Of a DNA stretch of 64,000 nucleotides, positions 29,548 through 42,227 are shown in pieces. Under the pieces are notes generated by a model that was not told the origin of the DNA, did no database searches, and was given only the letters and a program-made list of their open reading frames with translations. This DNA is from Luteimonas mephitis DSM 12574 (GTDB lineage Bacteria; Pseudomonadota; Gammaproteobacteria; Xanthomonadales; Xanthomonadaceae): assembly GCF_000422305.1 (NCBI RefSeq), contig NZ_AULN01000014.1, positions 310,001 through 374,000 on the forward strand, given 5' to 3'. Position numbers and translations under genes: made by a program. How positions within the stretch are numbered: position 1 is the first letter of the stretch; every line of letters begins with the position of its first letter.

Positions 29548-30690
29548 GTGACAGAATCCGCAATCCTCGCGCTCGAAGACGGCACCGTGTTCGAGGGCAT
29601 TTCCGTGGGCGCTCCCGGACTTTCGGTCGGCGAAGTGGTGTTCAACACCGCCATGACCGGCTACCAGGAAATCCTCACCGATCCGTCCTATGCGCGGCAG
29701 ATCGTCACCCTGACTTACCCGCACATCGGCAACACCGGCTGCACCACGCTCGACGACGAGTCCGCACAGGCCTGGGCAGCGGGTCTGGTGGTGCGCGACG
29801 TGCCGCGGCGGCCAAGCAGCTGGCGCAGCGAAGGCTCGTTGCCCGAATGGCTGCGCACGCGTGGCATCGTCGCCATCGCCGACATCGACACCCGCAAGCT
29901 GACCCGCCTGCTGCGCGACCGCGGCGCCCAGAACGGCGCGCTGATGGCGGGCGAGATCGACGTCGACAAGGCGCTCGAGGCGGCGCGCAAGTTCCCGGGG
30001 CTGGAGGGAATGGACCTGGCGAGGGAAGTCAGCACGCGCACCGCGTATCCGTGGCGCGACGGCCAGCTAGACCTCGACAGCGGCACTTTTGCGCGCGCCG
30101 AGCCGAAATATCGCGTGGTCGCCTACGACTTCGGCGTGAAGCGCAACATCCTGCGCATGCTGGCCGAACGCGGCTGCGATGTGACAGTCGTGCCGGCGCA
30201 GACCAGCGCCGCCGAAGCGCTGGCGTTCAAGCCCGACGGCATCTTCCTGTCCAACGGTCCCGGCGATCCGCAGCCCTGCGATTACGCCATCGCCGCGATC
30301 CGCGAGTTCCTGGCGAAGAAGATCCCGCTGTACGGCATCTGTCTTGGCCACCAGTTGCTCGGCCTGGCCATCGGTGCGACCACGCTGAAGATGAAGTTCG
30401 GCCACCACGGTGCCAACCACCCGGTGATCGACCTCGGCGGCGCGGATGGGGGCGGCGGCCGGGTGATGATCACCTCGCAGAACCACGGTTTTGCGGTCGA
30501 CGAGGCCACGCTGCCGTCCAATGCACGCGTCACCCACCGCTCGCTGTTCGACGGCAGCAACCAGGGCATCGAGTTGACCGATGCGCCGGCGTTCAGTTTC
30601 CAGGGGCATCCGGAAGCTAGCTCCGGGCCGCACGACATCGCGTTGCTGTTCGACCGCTTCATCGAGTCGATGCAAACGGCTTCGCGCTGA
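29548..30690 (+). CDS. carA: carbamoyl-phosphate synthase, small (glutaminase) subunit
   Basis: 380 residues, GTG start at 29548. It hydrolyses glutamine and channels ammonia to CarB for arginine and pyrimidine synthesis. The N-terminal dimer domain has [18 protein letters not shown]. The triad of the class I amidotransferase is Cys265 in YGICLGHQ plus His354 and Glu356 in FQGHPEAS. A -10 box TATCAT (29459-29464) lies about 80 bp upstream. carB does not follow directly: an S9 peptidase gene is in between. Confidence 0.97.
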   Translation: MTESAILALEDGTVFEGISVGAPGLSVGEVVFNTAMTGYQEILTDPSYARQIVTLTYPHIGNTGCTTLDDESAQAWAAGLVVRDVPRRPSSWRSEGSLPEWLRTRGIVAIADIDTRKLTRLLRDRGAQNGALMAGEIDVDKALEAARKFPGLEGMDLAREVSTRTAYPWRDGQLDLDSGTFARAEPKYRVVAYDFGVKRNILRMLAERGCDVTVVPAQTSAAEALAFKPDGIFLSNGPGDPQPCDYAIAAIREFLAKKIPLYGICLGHQLLGLAIGATTLKMKFGHHGANHPVIDLGGADGGGGRVMITSQNHGFAVDEATLPSNARVTHRSLFDGSNQGIELTDAPAFSFQGHPEASSGPHDIALLFDRFIESMQTASR

Positions 30691-30752
30691 CGCCACGCCT
30701 GTAAAAAGCCCGTAAACGGAATTCACGCACCACCATGAGGGGGAGAGAAGCA

Positions 30753-32654
30753 ATGCGACACCTGCTTGCAATACTGCTGCTGATGACCCTGCCGGGAATC
30801 GCGGTCGCGGCCGACGTGCCGATCAAGGACTTCTTCAAGGATGCCGAGTTCGAAAGCGTCCTGCTTTCGCCCGACGGCGAGCACATCGCGGTGGTGATGC
30901 CGCGCAGCGATCGCAGCGTGATGGTGGTGCTCAAGGTCGACGACAAGAGCGTCGTCGGCAGCTGGGACTACGGCAAGGACTACTATTTCCAGCGAGTCAC
31001 CTGGGCCAACAGCGAACGCCTCCTGTACGCGACGAGCTTCAAGACCGGACGCTTCGATTTCCAGGTCGGCCTGCGCGACATGTATGCCTCCAACATCGAC
31101 GGCACCCGCCGGATTGCGATCCCGCACGGCAACTTCTACGGGCTGGTCGACACGCTGCCCGGTGAGCGCGAATCGGTGCTGGTCACGCGCTCGATCGAGA
31201 ACGCCTTCCTGTTCAAGCTCAATGTCTACAACGGCAAGATCACGCGGGTCGCGTCCAGCCCGCTGGACTTCGGCAGTTTCGAGGTGGACCACCAGGGCAG
31301 GGTGCGTTACGCCTTCGGAGAGATGGACGACGGGTCGAGCGCGACGTACCGCCGCGACGGCGAGCGCTGGACGCTCGTCGACAAGGGCGCACCGTTCGCC
31401 GGCTACGGCATCGTGCCTGTCGGCTTCACCGCCGATGACGAGCAGGCGTTCGTGTTCAAGAGCCCGGGCGGTGCGGCCAAGTCGCTCTGGCGTATCGATC
31501 CGGTGACCGGCAACGGCAAGGAAGTGTCCAACAACGGTACCGTCGATCCCAGCGACCTGCTGTGGAGCAGTGACCACAAGACCCTGCTTGCCGTGCGCTA
31601 CGACGATGGCATCCCGTATTGGGACTTCATCGCACCCGATCATCCCGAGACGGCGCTGTTCGCCGGGCTGGTCAAGGCGTTCCCGGGCAAGGTGGTGGCG
31701 TTCAGCGGCATCTCCGAGGACGGCAACCGCGTGCTGATGCACGTCTACAGCGACCGCGATCCGGGACAGGTCTACCTGTTCGACCGCAAGGCTGGGCAGG
31801 CGCGGTTCCTTCTTTCATCGATGCAGTGGATCAAGCCCGAGCAGATGTCGGTGATGAAGCCTGTCGATGTGAAGACCCGGGACGGCATGGTCATCCACGG
31901 CTACCTCACGATCCCCGCCGGCAGCAATGGCAAGAACCTCCCGCTCGTCGTCAACCCGCATGGCGGCCCGCACGGCCCGCGCGACGAATGGGGCTTCAAC
32001 CCGGAGGTCCAGCTGCTGGCCAATCGTGGCTATGCAGTGCTGCAGATGAACTACCGCGGCTCCGGTGGCTACGGCGATGCCTATGTCTCCGCCGGCTACC
32101 GCAAGTGGGGCACGACGATGCAGGACGACCTCACCGATTCGGTGCGCTGGGCGGTCTCGCAGGGCATTGCCGATCCGTCGCGCGTGTGCATCTACGGTGC
32201 TTCCTACGGCGGTTACGCGGCGCTGATGAGCGTGGTGCGCGAGCCCGACCTGTACCAGTGCTCCGTGGGCTACGTAGGCGTCTACGACATGGACGTACAG
32301 CGGCACAACAGCGACACCTCGCAGTCCGAGTATGGTCGTTCCTACCTCAACATGGTGTTCCCGGAATCGGCTGCCGAACGCCACGCGCAGTCGCCGATCT
32401 ACGGCGTCGACCGGATCAAGGCCGCGATCATGCTGGTGCACGGCGCCAAGGACGAGCGCGTGCCGATCAAGAACATGCACGAACTGGTCGACCGCATGGC
32501 GGCGGTGGGCAAGAAGCCGGAGCAGATCGTCGTCGAAAAGAAGGAGGCCCACGGCTTCCGCGACATCGACAACAACGTCAACCTCTACACGCAGATGCTG
32601 GCCTTCTTCGACAGGCACATCGGCAGCAAGCAGGCGACTGCACAGACCCCCTGA
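30753..32654 (+). CDS. secreted S9-family prolyl-oligopeptidase-like peptidase
   Basis: 633 residues. Start 30753 is chosen over 30735 because GGGGGAGAG lies just before it and it begins a clean signal peptide ([20 protein letters not shown]). The middle is a seven-bladed propeller type region. The alpha/beta hydrolase end has the triad Ser484 (GASYGGYA), Asp567 (GAKDERVP) and His600 (KEAHGF), with the oxyanion region [14 protein letters not shown]. It probably trims dipeptides or short peptides in the periplasm. It sits between carA and carB, 62 and 28 bp away, so it is likely co-expressed with them. Confidence 0.92.
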   Translation: MRHLLAILLLMTLPGIAVAADVPIKDFFKDAEFESVLLSPDGEHIAVVMPRSDRSVMVVLKVDDKSVVGSWDYGKDYYFQRVTWANSERLLYATSFKTGRFDFQVGLRDMYASNIDGTRRIAIPHGNFYGLVDTLPGERESVLVTRSIENAFLFKLNVYNGKITRVASSPLDFGSFEVDHQGRVRYAFGEMDDGSSATYRRDGERWTLVDKGAPFAGYGIVPVGFTADDEQAFVFKSPGGAAKSLWRIDPVTGNGKEVSNNGTVDPSDLLWSSDHKTLLAVRYDDGIPYWDFIAPDHPETALFAGLVKAFPGKVVAFSGISEDGNRVLMHVYSDRDPGQVYLFDRKAGQARFLLSSMQWIKPEQMSVMKPVDVKTRDGMVIHGYLTIPAGSNGKNLPLVVNPHGGPHGPRDEWGFNPEVQLLANRGYAVLQMNYRGSGGYGDAYVSAGYRKWGTTMQDDLTDSVRWAVSQGIADPSRVCIYGASYGGYAALMSVVREPDLYQCSVGYVGVYDMDVQRHNSDTSQSEYGRSYLNMVFPESAAERHAQSPIYGVDRIKAAIMLVHGAKDERVPIKNMHELVDRMAAVGKKPEQIVVEKKEAHGFRDIDNNVNLYTQMLAFFDRHIGSKQATAQTP

Positions 32655-32682
32655 TTCTCCATTTCCCCCGGAACACCGAGCA

Positions 32683-35924
<3,242 letters not shown>

Positions 35925-35928
<4 letters not shown>

Positions 35929-36401
35929 GAGCACCACTGACCACCCAGGGCGCGCAGCGCCTGCGCGCGGAACTCGAAGATCTCAAGTCGGTCCGGCGGC
36001 CCGCGGTGATCAACGCGATCGCCGAAGCGCGCGCGCACGGCGACCTGAAGGAGAACGCCGAGTACCACGCTGCTCGCGAGCAGCAGGGTTTCATCGAGGG
36101 CCGCATCAAGCAGCTCGAGGGCGAGCTGTCGCATGCCCAGGTGATCGACATCTCGACGCTCGATGCCGGCGACCGCATCGTGTTCGGCGCCACCGTGCTG
36201 CTGGCCGACGCCGACAGCGGTGAGGAGAAGCGCTACCAGATCGTGGGCGACCTGGAAGCCGACATCAAGCTGGGCCAGATCGCGATCTCGTCGCCGGTCG
36301 CACGCGCGCTGATCGGCAAGCATGAAGGCGACGAGGTGACGATCGAGGCGCCCGGCGGCACCCGCGAGTTCGAGATCGTCGAAGTCCGCTACGTCGGCTG
36401 A
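35925..36401 (+). CDS. greA: transcription elongation factor GreA
   Basis: 158 residues. Stimulates RNA cleavage by backtracked RNA polymerase. The coiled coil with the acidic tip is clear ([20 protein letters not shown]), and the C-terminal FKBP-like domain ends [11 protein letters not shown]. It overlaps the carB stop by 4 bp and precedes rpfE by 1 bp, so it is translationally linked to both. Confidence 0.97.
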
Positions 36402-36402
36402 C

Positions 36403-37341
36403 ATGGCCCGTGCAACCTTCCTGCTGCCGGCGGCCGCGCGCTTCGGCGGCCAGCAGGCAGGTGCCGAAGTCGCTCGCGCGCTTGGTCGAGCCGACCGGGC
36501 GCAAGCAGGAAAGGAAGGTCGGCGCACCCAGCTGCGACGCTACTTCCGGCTGACCCCGGATCATTGGCCGGTCGCCGCGCTGACCCGGCAGATGGATGCC
36601 GGTGACGCAGCTGCCTCCAGCTGGCTCCGCGCGGATCCCGCGTATGTCCGCCCGGACATCAACGGCGCGCGCCTGCTCGGCATCGGTGCGTCGCTGGGGC
36701 TGGACGAGGAAGATCGCGCGGCGTTCCTGCCCGCGCTCAGGCCGCTGTTCGGCGACGCCGGTTTCCCGATCGATGCGCCGCACCCGGCGCGCTGGTACCT
36801 GCGGATGCCGCAGGGTGCAAAGCTGCCAGTTTTCGCCGAGCCGGCCGACGCGCTGGGCGCCGACCTGTTCGACCACCTCGCCGAAGGCAGTGAGGGCCGT
36901 CGCTGGCGCACGCTGCTTGGCGAAGCCCAGGTGGTGCTGCACAACCATCCGCGCAACACACAGCGCGCCGCACAGGGCAGGGCGCCGGTGAACTCGCTCT
37001 GGTTCTGGGGCGGCGGCAGCTTGCCCGATGCCGTCGCCTCGCCGCACGCCGAGTTTCATTCCGGCGACGAGATCGCATTGGCGCTTGCCGATGCGGCCGG
37101 CATTGCCCGTGCCTTGCCTGGCACTTTCGCCATCGACGCCGACGACGCTGTGTTCGACCTGCAGGGCGCGCGCGACCTCGCCGCGCTGGAGCGCGACTGG
37201 CTGCTGCCCGCCTGCGCGACGCTGCAAAGCGGCGAGTTGCGAAGCCTGGTACTGGATTTCGCCGACGGTCGCCAGTGGACGCTCGCGCCCCGCCAGCGCT
37301 GGCGCTTCTGGCGCCGGCCGCTGGCGCGGTTCGGCGCGTGA
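36403..37341 (+). CDS. rpfE: RpfE-like protein (phosphoglycerate-mutase-like)
   Basis: 312 residues, soluble, no signal peptide. The order greA-rpfE-recJ matches the Xanthomonas rpf region, where RpfE is annotated as resembling cofactor-independent phosphoglycerate mutase or as a regulator of unknown mechanism. Visible landmarks are RADPAYVRPDINGARLLG, VFAEPADALGADLFDHLAEG and NSLWFWGGGSLP. The metal-site motifs of true iPGM are not evident to me, so enzymatic activity is doubtful. It starts 1 bp after greA and overlaps recJ as GTGA. Confidence 0.8.
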   Translation: MARATFLLPAAARFGGQQAGAEVARALGRADRAQAGKEGRRTQLRRYFRLTPDHWPVAALTRQMDAGDAAASSWLRADPAYVRPDINGARLLGIGASLGLDEEDRAAFLPALRPLFGDAGFPIDAPHPARWYLRMPQGAKLPVFAEPADALGADLFDHLAEGSEGRRWRTLLGEAQVVLHNHPRNTQRAAQGRAPVNSLWFWGGGSLPDAVASPHAEFHSGDEIALALADAAGIARALPGTFAIDADDAVFDLQGARDLAALERDWLLPACATLQSGELRSLVLDFADGRQWTLAPRQRWRFWRRPLARFGA

Positions 37342-39056
37342 CCATCGCGCGCACGATCCAGCGCCGCGACTGCGTGGTCGGCGACGATTGGCCGGCCTCG
37401 ATGCCAGCGGTGCTGCGCCGCGTCTACAGCGCCCGCGGCGCGCACGACCATGCGGCCGCGCGTCCGCGCCTGGCCGACCTGCTGCCGCCCGACGGCCTGC
37501 TCGGGCTCGATGCCGCCACCGCGCTGCTCGCCGACGCCATCGCCAACGACCGGCACATCCTGGTGGTCGGCGATTTCGACTGCGACGGCGCCACCGCCTG
37601 CGCCACCGCGGTGCGGGGACTACGCATGCTTGGCGCCACGCGGGTCTCGCACGCGGTGCCCAATCGCATTGTCCACGGCTACGGGCTGTCGCCGGCGCTG
37701 GTCGAGGAACTGGCCGCGCTGCAGCCGGAACTGCTGGTCACCGTCGACCACGGCATCGCCTGCCATGCCGGCATTGCCGCAGCCAAGGCACACGGCTGGC
37801 AGGTGCTGGTCACCGACCACCACCTGCCGGGCGACGCGCTGCCGCCGGCCGACGCGATCGTCAATCCCAACCAGCCCGGTGATGGATTCGGCAGCAAGAT
37901 GCTGGCCGGCGTCGGCGTGATCTTCTACGTGCTGCTGGCGCTGCGCAGGCGCCTGCGCGAAGCAGGGCGCCTCGACGATGGCGGCGCCGACCTGTCGACG
38001 CTCCTGGACCTGGTCGCCGTCGGCACCGTTGCCGACCTCGTGCCGCTGGACGCCAACAACCGCGCGCTCGTGTCCGCCGGCTTGCGGCGGCTGCGAGCGG
38101 GGAAGGGCTGCGCTGGCCTGCAGGCGCTGATCGAAGTGTCGCGCCGCAGCGCCGAAACCCTGACCGCCGCCGACATCGGCTTCGCCGTCGCGCCGCGCCT
38201 CAATGCCGCGGGACGCCTCGAGGACATGGCGCTGGGCATCGAATGCCTGCTCTGCGACGATCCCGCGCAGGCGCGCGAACTGGCCGCTGTCCTCGACGGC
38301 ATCAACGCCGAGCGCCGCGCGGTGCAGCAGCAAATGGTGGGTGACGCCGAGGCCGCGCTCGCGCTGGTGCCCGATGCGGCCGGCGCACCGCACATCGCCC
38401 ACTGCCTGTTCGACGCACGCTGGCATCCGGGCGTCGTCGGCCTGGTCGCCTCGAAGCTCAAGGAACGCCTGCATCGTCCGGTGATCGCGTTCGCGCCCGG
38501 CGAACCGGGCAGCGAGGTCCTGCGCGGTTCGGCACGCTCGATCCCGGGCTTCCACGTCCGCGACGCGCTGGCGCGCGTGGACGCCGCGCAGCCGGGCCTG
38601 ATCGAACGCTTTGGCGGCCACGCGATGGCAGCGGGCCTGAGCCTGCCACGGGCGCATTTCGATGCGTTCCAGGCCGCGTTCCTCGAAGCCGCAAGCGCGA
38701 TGATCACGCCGGATCTCCTGCACGACACCATCGCCAGCGACGGGGCGTTGCCCGTCGATGCGTTCGACATCCACACCGCCTGCGCCCTGCGCGACGGCGG
38801 GCCGTGGGGGCAGGGCTTCCCCGAGCCGCTGTTCGACGGTGAGTTCCAGGTGCTGTCATGGCGGCCGGTCGGCACCCAGCACCTCAAGCTCGAACTCGGG
38901 CTGTCGGGCCTGCGCCTGCAGGCAATCGAGTTCGGCGGCTGGCGCGGAACGCCGCCGGGACCACGCGTCCGCGTTGCCTATCGGCTGGCGCCCGACGACT
39001 ATCGCGGCGGCGATGCGATTCAGCTGCTAGTCTTGCACCGCGAATCGGCGGTTTAA
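37338..39056 (+). CDS. recJ: single-stranded-DNA-specific exonuclease RecJ
   Basis: 572 residues, GTG start overlapping the rpfE stop (GTGA at 37338-37341). A 5'-3' ssDNA exonuclease of mismatch, recombination and excision repair. DHH-family motifs: VVGDFDCDGATACA, VTVDHGIA, VTDHHLPGD and NAAGRLEDM. The DHHA1 motif GGHAMAAGLSL and a C-terminal OB domain follow. It is the last gene of the carA-to-recJ series before a gap of lower GC. Confidence 0.96.
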   Translation: MTIARTIQRRDCVVGDDWPASMPAVLRRVYSARGAHDHAAARPRLADLLPPDGLLGLDAATALLADAIANDRHILVVGDFDCDGATACATAVRGLRMLGATRVSHAVPNRIVHGYGLSPALVEELAALQPELLVTVDHGIACHAGIAAAKAHGWQVLVTDHHLPGDALPPADAIVNPNQPGDGFGSKMLAGVGVIFYVLLALRRRLREAGRLDDGGADLSTLLDLVAVGTVADLVPLDANNRALVSAGLRRLRAGKGCAGLQALIEVSRRSAETLTAADIGFAVAPRLNAAGRLEDMALGIECLLCDDPAQARELAAVLDGINAERRAVQQQMVGDAEAALALVPDAAGAPHIAHCLFDARWHPGVVGLVASKLKERLHRPVIAFAPGEPGSEVLRGSARSIPGFHVRDALARVDAAQPGLIERFGGHAMAAGLSLPRAHFDAFQAAFLEAASAMITPDLLHDTIASDGALPVDAFDIHTACALRDGGPWGQGFPEPLFDGEFQVLSWRPVGTQHLKLELGLSGLRLQAIEFGGWRGTPPGPRVRVAYRLAPDDYRGGDAIQLLVLHRESAV

Positions 39057-39389
39057 GCGCGCCGCCGCGACGCAAGCCATGTGACTTGGCATCGTGCGTT
39101 GATGATGACCGCATTGAACAGCCGGGGCCGCATCATGATGCGCAAAAGCACATCGCGTCGGTCATAGCCTGGCGTGGTGATCGCCAGCATCAGGCAATGA
39201 AAAAAATGCGACGCAAAAGTTGCAGCCAGAGATTGGGGCGACTTCGAATGCGCCGATACCTTCGAGTGCGAATTCGTAGCTCAAAATCGACTTGACGAAT
39301 TAACATTCAAAGAAGGTTAATTGTGAACTCGATATGGAGCGATACGGTTGAATTCGCCAGTGATGGCGCGTTGAGAGGATGGATTCATC
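39057..39389. other. 333-bp lower-GC gap with a candidate promoter
   Basis: The sequence is visibly richer in A and T than its surroundings (for example the run around 39195 and TAACATTCAAAGAAGG near 39301). No gene is supported. A sigma70-like promoter is visible: TTGACG at 39292-39297, an 18-nt spacer and GTTAAT at 39316-39321. It would drive the small secreted protein at 39390. Confidence 0.55.
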
Positions 39390-39869
39390 ATGAACTTGAG
39401 ACATATCGCACTACTTTCGTCGCTTGTTGTGGTATTCACCGGCTACGCGATGGCGCAGACACGAGATCTGCCCAAGCCGCCGACGGCCGCAGAGTTTCAG
39501 AAGACGATTCCGGAGAGAGGCGAGTTCACAACCAGCAGAACCGTCAAAGGCCGCGAAGCCGTCCAGCAACTGCGGACAAGCATGGGCTTGGATGCTATGG
39601 ACCTTGCAAGGTTCAATATGGCGGACCCCCTATTGACGGACAGCACTTCCCTTCAGGCCACGATTCGGCACACTGAATCGACTTCGCGCAGTAATGCCTT
39701 GGCAGTCCCTGCGCCCGACTGGGCGACAGCGCAAGTCGACGTGGGAGATACGATCTCGCAAACGTGGAGTGAGGGTGGTTGGACTCATACCAGTACCGTC
39801 ACCTGGAACGGCAGCGAATGGGAGCTGACGGCATTTTCTGCGGTCAAGGACACGCGTCAGGAACCCTAG
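39390..39869 (+). CDS. small secreted protein of unknown function
   Basis: 159 residues. GAGAGGA precedes the ATG. A signal peptide is likely (MNLRHIALLSSLVVVFTGYAMA, cut before QTRDLPKPP). The mature part is polar and rich in Thr, Ser and Trp, with VDVGDTISQTWSEGGWTHTS and TVTWNGSEWELTAF. No cysteine and no known family. Base composition is lower in GC than neighbours and the codon choice is less biased, suggesting later acquisition. Its last 26 bp overlap the convergent acyltransferase gene. Confidence 0.65.
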   Translation: MNLRHIALLSSLVVVFTGYAMAQTRDLPKPPTAAEFQKTIPERGEFTTSRTVKGREAVQQLRTSMGLDAMDLARFNMADPLLTDSTSLQATIRHTESTSRSNALAVPAPDWATAQVDVGDTISQTWSEGGWTHTSTVTWNGSEWELTAFSAVKDTRQEP

Positions 39870-41112
39870 AGCGGGCTGGCGTTGACCGTTGCAAACGTGC
39901 GTTCTTCGTCAAGTCAAGCGAATGTGAGACGCGTTCGGCGGCACAGTGAGCCGTCGCGCGCCCGCGCTTGAGCCCGAACAGCGGCCGCAGCAGCGGTGCG
40001 CGACGGATCACCAGTTCGTGCAGCAGCAGGCAGCCGCCCACCGTGCCGCCCAGTACGAGCGCGGGTTCGAGTACCGGACCGAGTTGCACCGGCGACAGCC
40101 AGAACGCCAGCGGCACGATCAGGCTCTGGTGCAGGATGTACCAGGGGTACACCGCCTCGGTGCAGTACGGCAGCCAGCGGAAGCGGCGGTCCAGCAGCAC
40201 CTGGCCCCAGCCGAAGATCGCCAGCAGCGCTGTCCACGTGTAGGCCGCGCGGGCGATGCGTTCGACCTCCGCCCACGGGATCCACGCCGGAACCGCAGCG
40301 TCCGGGGGCAGGTAGCGGCCGCCGGCACGGATCGTCAGCTCGATCGTGATGCAGGCCAACGCGATCGCCAGGACCGGCCAGCGCAGCGCCCGAATCCGCT
40401 CCCAGAAGCCGATGTTGCCGGCGATCGCGTAACCGGCGAGGAAGAGCGGCAGCGACTGCGCGTGTACCGTCCAGTCGCCGAACAGCGCGTGGGTTTCCGG
40501 GAAACGCGGCGCCAGCACCAGCCGGCACATGGCCAGCCACGCCACCGGCAGCGAAAGCAGCAGCCACGTCGGCCAGCGCCAGCCTGCCAGCCACTCCGCG
40601 GTCCGCAGCGTGCGCAACGGCAGCAGCGCCACCAGCAGCATCGTGTAGAGCCACAGGTAGGCGAGATACCACAGGTGGTTCCAGGTGATGCCGAACTCGG
40701 CGCCGGTGAAACTGCCCGATGGCCACGGGCGCAGCTGCCAGTAGCGCAGCAGGAAGGCCCAGAAGCCCGGCTGCAGCCGGCCGTTGGCGAGGCCTTCGCA
40801 GTACGCCTGCACCGCGACCACCACGAACATGCCGAACGCCAGCGGCAGAAGCAGGCGCCAGCAGCGCCGCGCGGCGAAGCGCAACGGCGCGCGGTCGATC
40901 CGCGCCAGGCCGAGCGCGATGCCGGAGATCATGAATAGCAGCGGCATCCGCCATCGGTTGAGCGCGATCATCGGCCACTGCAGCCATTCGGCCAGGTAGG
41001 CGCTCTTGACGTGGAATCCCCAGTCGGCCACGTACACCATGCCGACGTGGTAGACGATGAGCAGCGCGAAGGCGATGACGCGCAGGGCGTCGATGTCGTG
41101 GCGACGAGGCAT
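39844..41112 (-). CDS. acyltransferase 3-type integral membrane protein
   Basis: 422 residues with about ten hydrophobic segments. It opens MPRRHDIDALRVIAFALLIVYHVGM, the usual acyltransferase-3 start with Arg/Asp and the YH motif in the first helix. WYILHQSLIVP is the matching C-terminal motif. It probably O-acylates a surface or periplasmic glycan. After the last helix an unusual polar tail (ATAHCAAERVSHSLDL onward) runs into the convergent small gene, so the original end may have been changed by insertion of the low-GC segment. It is divergent from rpfD. Confidence 0.85.
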   Translation of the reverse strand: MPRRHDIDALRVIAFALLIVYHVGMVYVADWGFHVKSAYLAEWLQWPMIALNRWRMPLLFMISGIALGLARIDRAPLRFAARRCWRLLLPLAFGMFVVVAVQAYCEGLANGRLQPGFWAFLLRYWQLRPWPSGSFTGAEFGITWNHLWYLAYLWLYTMLLVALLPLRTLRTAEWLAGWRWPTWLLLSLPVAWLAMCRLVLAPRFPETHALFGDWTVHAQSLPLFLAGYAIAGNIGFWERIRALRWPVLAIALACITIELTIRAGGRYLPPDAAVPAWIPWAEVERIARAAYTWTALLAIFGWGQVLLDRRFRWLPYCTEAVYPWYILHQSLIVPLAFWLSPVQLGPVLEPALVLGGTVGGCLLLHELVIRRAPLLRPLFGLKRGRATAHCAAERVSHSLDLTKNARLQRSTPARSRVPDACP

Positions 41113-41254
41113 GGCAGTGGACGGCAGCGGCGGGATGGCCAGACTGCCGTCGCGATGTGGTGGCCGGGCGCGCGGAGTGTCCGGATCGGGGCGTGCAGGG
41201 ACGAGTTGCGGGCTCGGAGGGACGAACTGCGGCCGTCGAATCGGTCCGCAGCCC

Positions 41255-41260
41255 TAGAAT
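41255..41260 (+). promoter_or_regulatory. -10 box of rpfD, leaderless layout
   Basis: TAGAAT ends 6 nt before the rpfD ATG at 41267. No ribosome site lies between, so the message is probably leaderless. Confidence 0.45.
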
Positions 41261-41266
41261 GCGCGG

Positions 41267-42169
41267 ATGAACCAGGCATCCGCGCACGTGCGTGCCAAAG
41301 AACCCTGGCGACGCTACCTGCCCTGGCAGGGTGGGATCGAAGTGGCGTTCTGGGTATTCGCCTTCGCCATTCCCGCCATCGCCAACACGATGGTCGCCCT
41401 CATGGACGCGCAGCGCGACGGCCACGTCCTGCCGACGTGGCAGCCGGCGATGTGGGAAGGCAGCAGTGCGCTGGTGTCGCTCCTGCTGTTGCCCGGCCTG
41501 CTGGCGCTGTGCAGCCGCTGGCCGATGCACGCCGACACCTGGCGCCGCCGCCTGCCGCTGTACCTGGGCGCGAGCGTGGCGTGGTCGATCGTGCACGTGG
41601 TCGGCATGGTTCTGGTGCGCAAGGCCGGCTACCTGCTGCTGGGCGAGCACTACGAGATCGACGACTGGCTGCGTCGTTTCGCCTACGAATACCTCAAGGA
41701 CGCCCGCACGTTCGCCCTGATCGTCATCGTCGACCATGGCTACCGCTGGTTCTGGCGACGGCTGCAGGGCGAGGCGCGGCTGCTCGATCCGCCCGACGAC
41801 GGCTCGGCGACCGGGCGCGAGGCGCGCACGGAGCGCTTCCTGGTCCGCAAGCTGGGCCGCGAATTCCTCGTCGCCGCCAACGACATCGAATGGCTGCAGG
41901 CTGCCGGCAACTACGTCAACCTGCGCGTGCGCGGACGCGATTACCCGCTGCGCAGCACCATCGCCGGCATCGCCGCGCAGCTCGACCCCGACCGCTTCGT
42001 GCGGATCCACCGCAGCTACATCGTCAACCTGGACACGGTGGCCTCGATCGAGCCGCTGGACAGCGGTGATGCGCGCGTGCACCTGCACGACGGCACCGCG
42101 CTGCCGTGCAGCCGGCGCCACCGCGACGCGCTGCGCGCGCGGCTCGGCGCGCCCGCCGCGACTGCGTAG
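41267..42169 (+). CDS. rpfD: LytTR-type membrane regulator RpfD
   Basis: 300 residues. The N-terminal half has about four membrane helices (VAFWVFAFAIPAIANTMVAL, then SSALVSLLLLPGLLAL and a pair near 105-165). The C-terminal half is a LytTR DNA-binding domain: RFLVRKLGREFLVAANDIEW, AAGNYVNLRVRG and FVRIHRSYIVNLD. The layout and the position beside prfB-lysS-rpfG match RpfD of the Xanthomonas rpf region. Its regulon is not known to me. A membrane-tethered transcription factor role is inferred from the architecture. Confidence 0.85.
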   Translation: MNQASAHVRAKEPWRRYLPWQGGIEVAFWVFAFAIPAIANTMVALMDAQRDGHVLPTWQPAMWEGSSALVSLLLLPGLLALCSRWPMHADTWRRRLPLYLGASVAWSIVHVVGMVLVRKAGYLLLGEHYEIDDWLRRFAYEYLKDARTFALIVIVDHGYRWFWRRLQGEARLLDPPDDGSATGREARTERFLVRKLGREFLVAANDIEWLQAAGNYVNLRVRGRDYPLRSTIAGIAAQLDPDRFVRIHRSYIVNLDTVASIEPLDSGDARVHLHDGTALPCSRRHRDALRARLGAPAATA

Positions 42170-42227
42170 GCCGGGCAGGGGCCGGCCTGCTAGAATTCAC
42201 GGTCTTTTTCCACGTTGCAGCCAATCA

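Noticed and set aside
40040-40090. tRNA-like GGTTCGAGTACC string
   Set aside because: No acceptor stem or anticodon arm around it; it lies inside the acyltransferase gene.
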